Assembly: GCA_003054665.1 (NCBI GenBank)
Contig: QAYY01000008.1
Location: forward strand, 187,906-251,905
Source: Opitutaceae bacterium EW11
Lineage (GTDB): Bacteria > Verrucomicrobiota > Verrucomicrobiia > Opitutales > Opitutaceae
Reading direction: 5' to 3'
DNA length: 64,000 nt
Of this stretch, positions 63,982 through 64,000 are shown piece by piece. The stretch's first letter is position 1; each line of letters opens with the position of its first letter. The notes under the pieces were generated by a model. That model was given only the letters and a program-made list of their open reading frames with translations, did no database searches and was not told the origin of the DNA. The position numbers were made by a program, and so were the translations under genes.

Positions 63982-64000
63982 GCCTAACTGTAGCGCCCCG
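63982..64000 (+). repeat. attC site of cassette 6 (partial)
   Basis: R'' GCCTAAC (63982-63988) is the exact complement of the cassette 6 start GTTAGGC at 63547. The site continues beyond the window. Confidence 0.8.

Larger units (their letters stand above)
59319..64000. mobile_element. Chromosomal integron: integrase, attI and at least six gene cassettes (runs off window)
   Basis: An integron integrase gene on the minus strand faces an attI/cassette junction at 60750/60751. Six cassettes follow on the plus strand, separated by five complete attC sites at 61235-61334, 61727-61826, 62194-62292, 62906-63005 and 63454-63553, with a sixth starting at 63982. The sites share about 100 bp of closely related sequence, as is typical of sedentary chromosomal arrays. 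Each cassette's first seven bases are the exact reverse complement of its own R'' box. Confidence 0.94.
63548..64000 (+). mobile_element. Integron cassette 6 (3' end outside window)
   Basis: Begins TTAGGC at 63548 and carries one ORF (63562-63951). Its attC starts at 63982 and is cut by the window end. Confidence 0.85.

Overview
The window is a GC-rich bacterial chromosome segment. Its gene content (an envelope with LpxI and a TolC-like channel, PadR plus duplicated-orphan permease, M13 peptidase, OpgG/OpgH, Mpl, many secreted glycosidases and proteases) fits a Gram-negative of the Verrucomicrobiota, most likely an Opitutaceae relative. This assignment is inferred from protein character only. 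Genes are dense, mostly 1-60 bp apart, with a few strong intrinsic terminators and no tRNA or rRNA gene that I can see.

Layout. 1-8.1 kb: 5'-truncated priA, a LysR regulator with a YeiH-type transporter, an exported MsrB, and a PadR/permease pair with a tandem-dyad operator. 8.2-21.3 kb: erythromycin-esterase-like protein, pncA, YbaK-type deacylase, CbpA/DnaJ, mpl, rimO, a tiny basic protein with a strong terminator, a TolC-like channel, an Rsm22-type Fe-S methyltransferase and a second methyltransferase, a VOC protein and a secreted GH5. 21.4-25.3 kb: a compact minus-strand signalling operon (receiver-histidine kinase, CheY-like receiver, small ORF, GspE/PilB ATPase, Hpt). 25.4-28.1 kb: the SAM-cycle operon metK-ahcY. 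28.2-36.3 kb: rhodanese, manC, ruvX-truA-comF-accD-folC, M13 peptidase. 36.5-42.2 kb: ATP-dependent DNA ligase, Dus, DUF151 nuclease, lpxI, GH27. 42.5-47.4 kb: exopolysaccharide secretion operon (FecR-domain protein, beta-barrel, Wza-like, Wzc-like kinase). 47.4-54.9 kb: leuS, an active S1C protease followed by a catalytically dead paralogue, ribE, a family-4-like UDG. 54.8-59.1 kb: opgG, an unknown membrane-anchored protein, opgH.

59.3-64.0 kb is the most interesting part: a chromosomal integron. A divergently transcribed integron integrase, with an unusual N-terminal extension of about 105 residues, faces an attI junction and at least six gene cassettes, each closed by an attC site of about 100 bp with the diagnostic extrahelical base. 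In all six cassettes the R'' box of the attC is exactly complementary to the first bases of the same cassette, so the recombination boundaries can be placed to the base. Cassette 1 encodes a small helical protein with a HEPN-type RNxxxH motif. Cassettes 2 and 3 are diverged paralogues with no convincing ORF. Cassettes 4-6 encode unrecognised or barely recognised proteins. The array runs off the end of the window.

A side theme is loss of metal-binding cysteines: AccD keeps one of four zinc-ribbon cysteines, MsrB one of four, and the UDG two of four Fe-S positions, while PriA, ComF and the Rsm22-like protein keep theirs.
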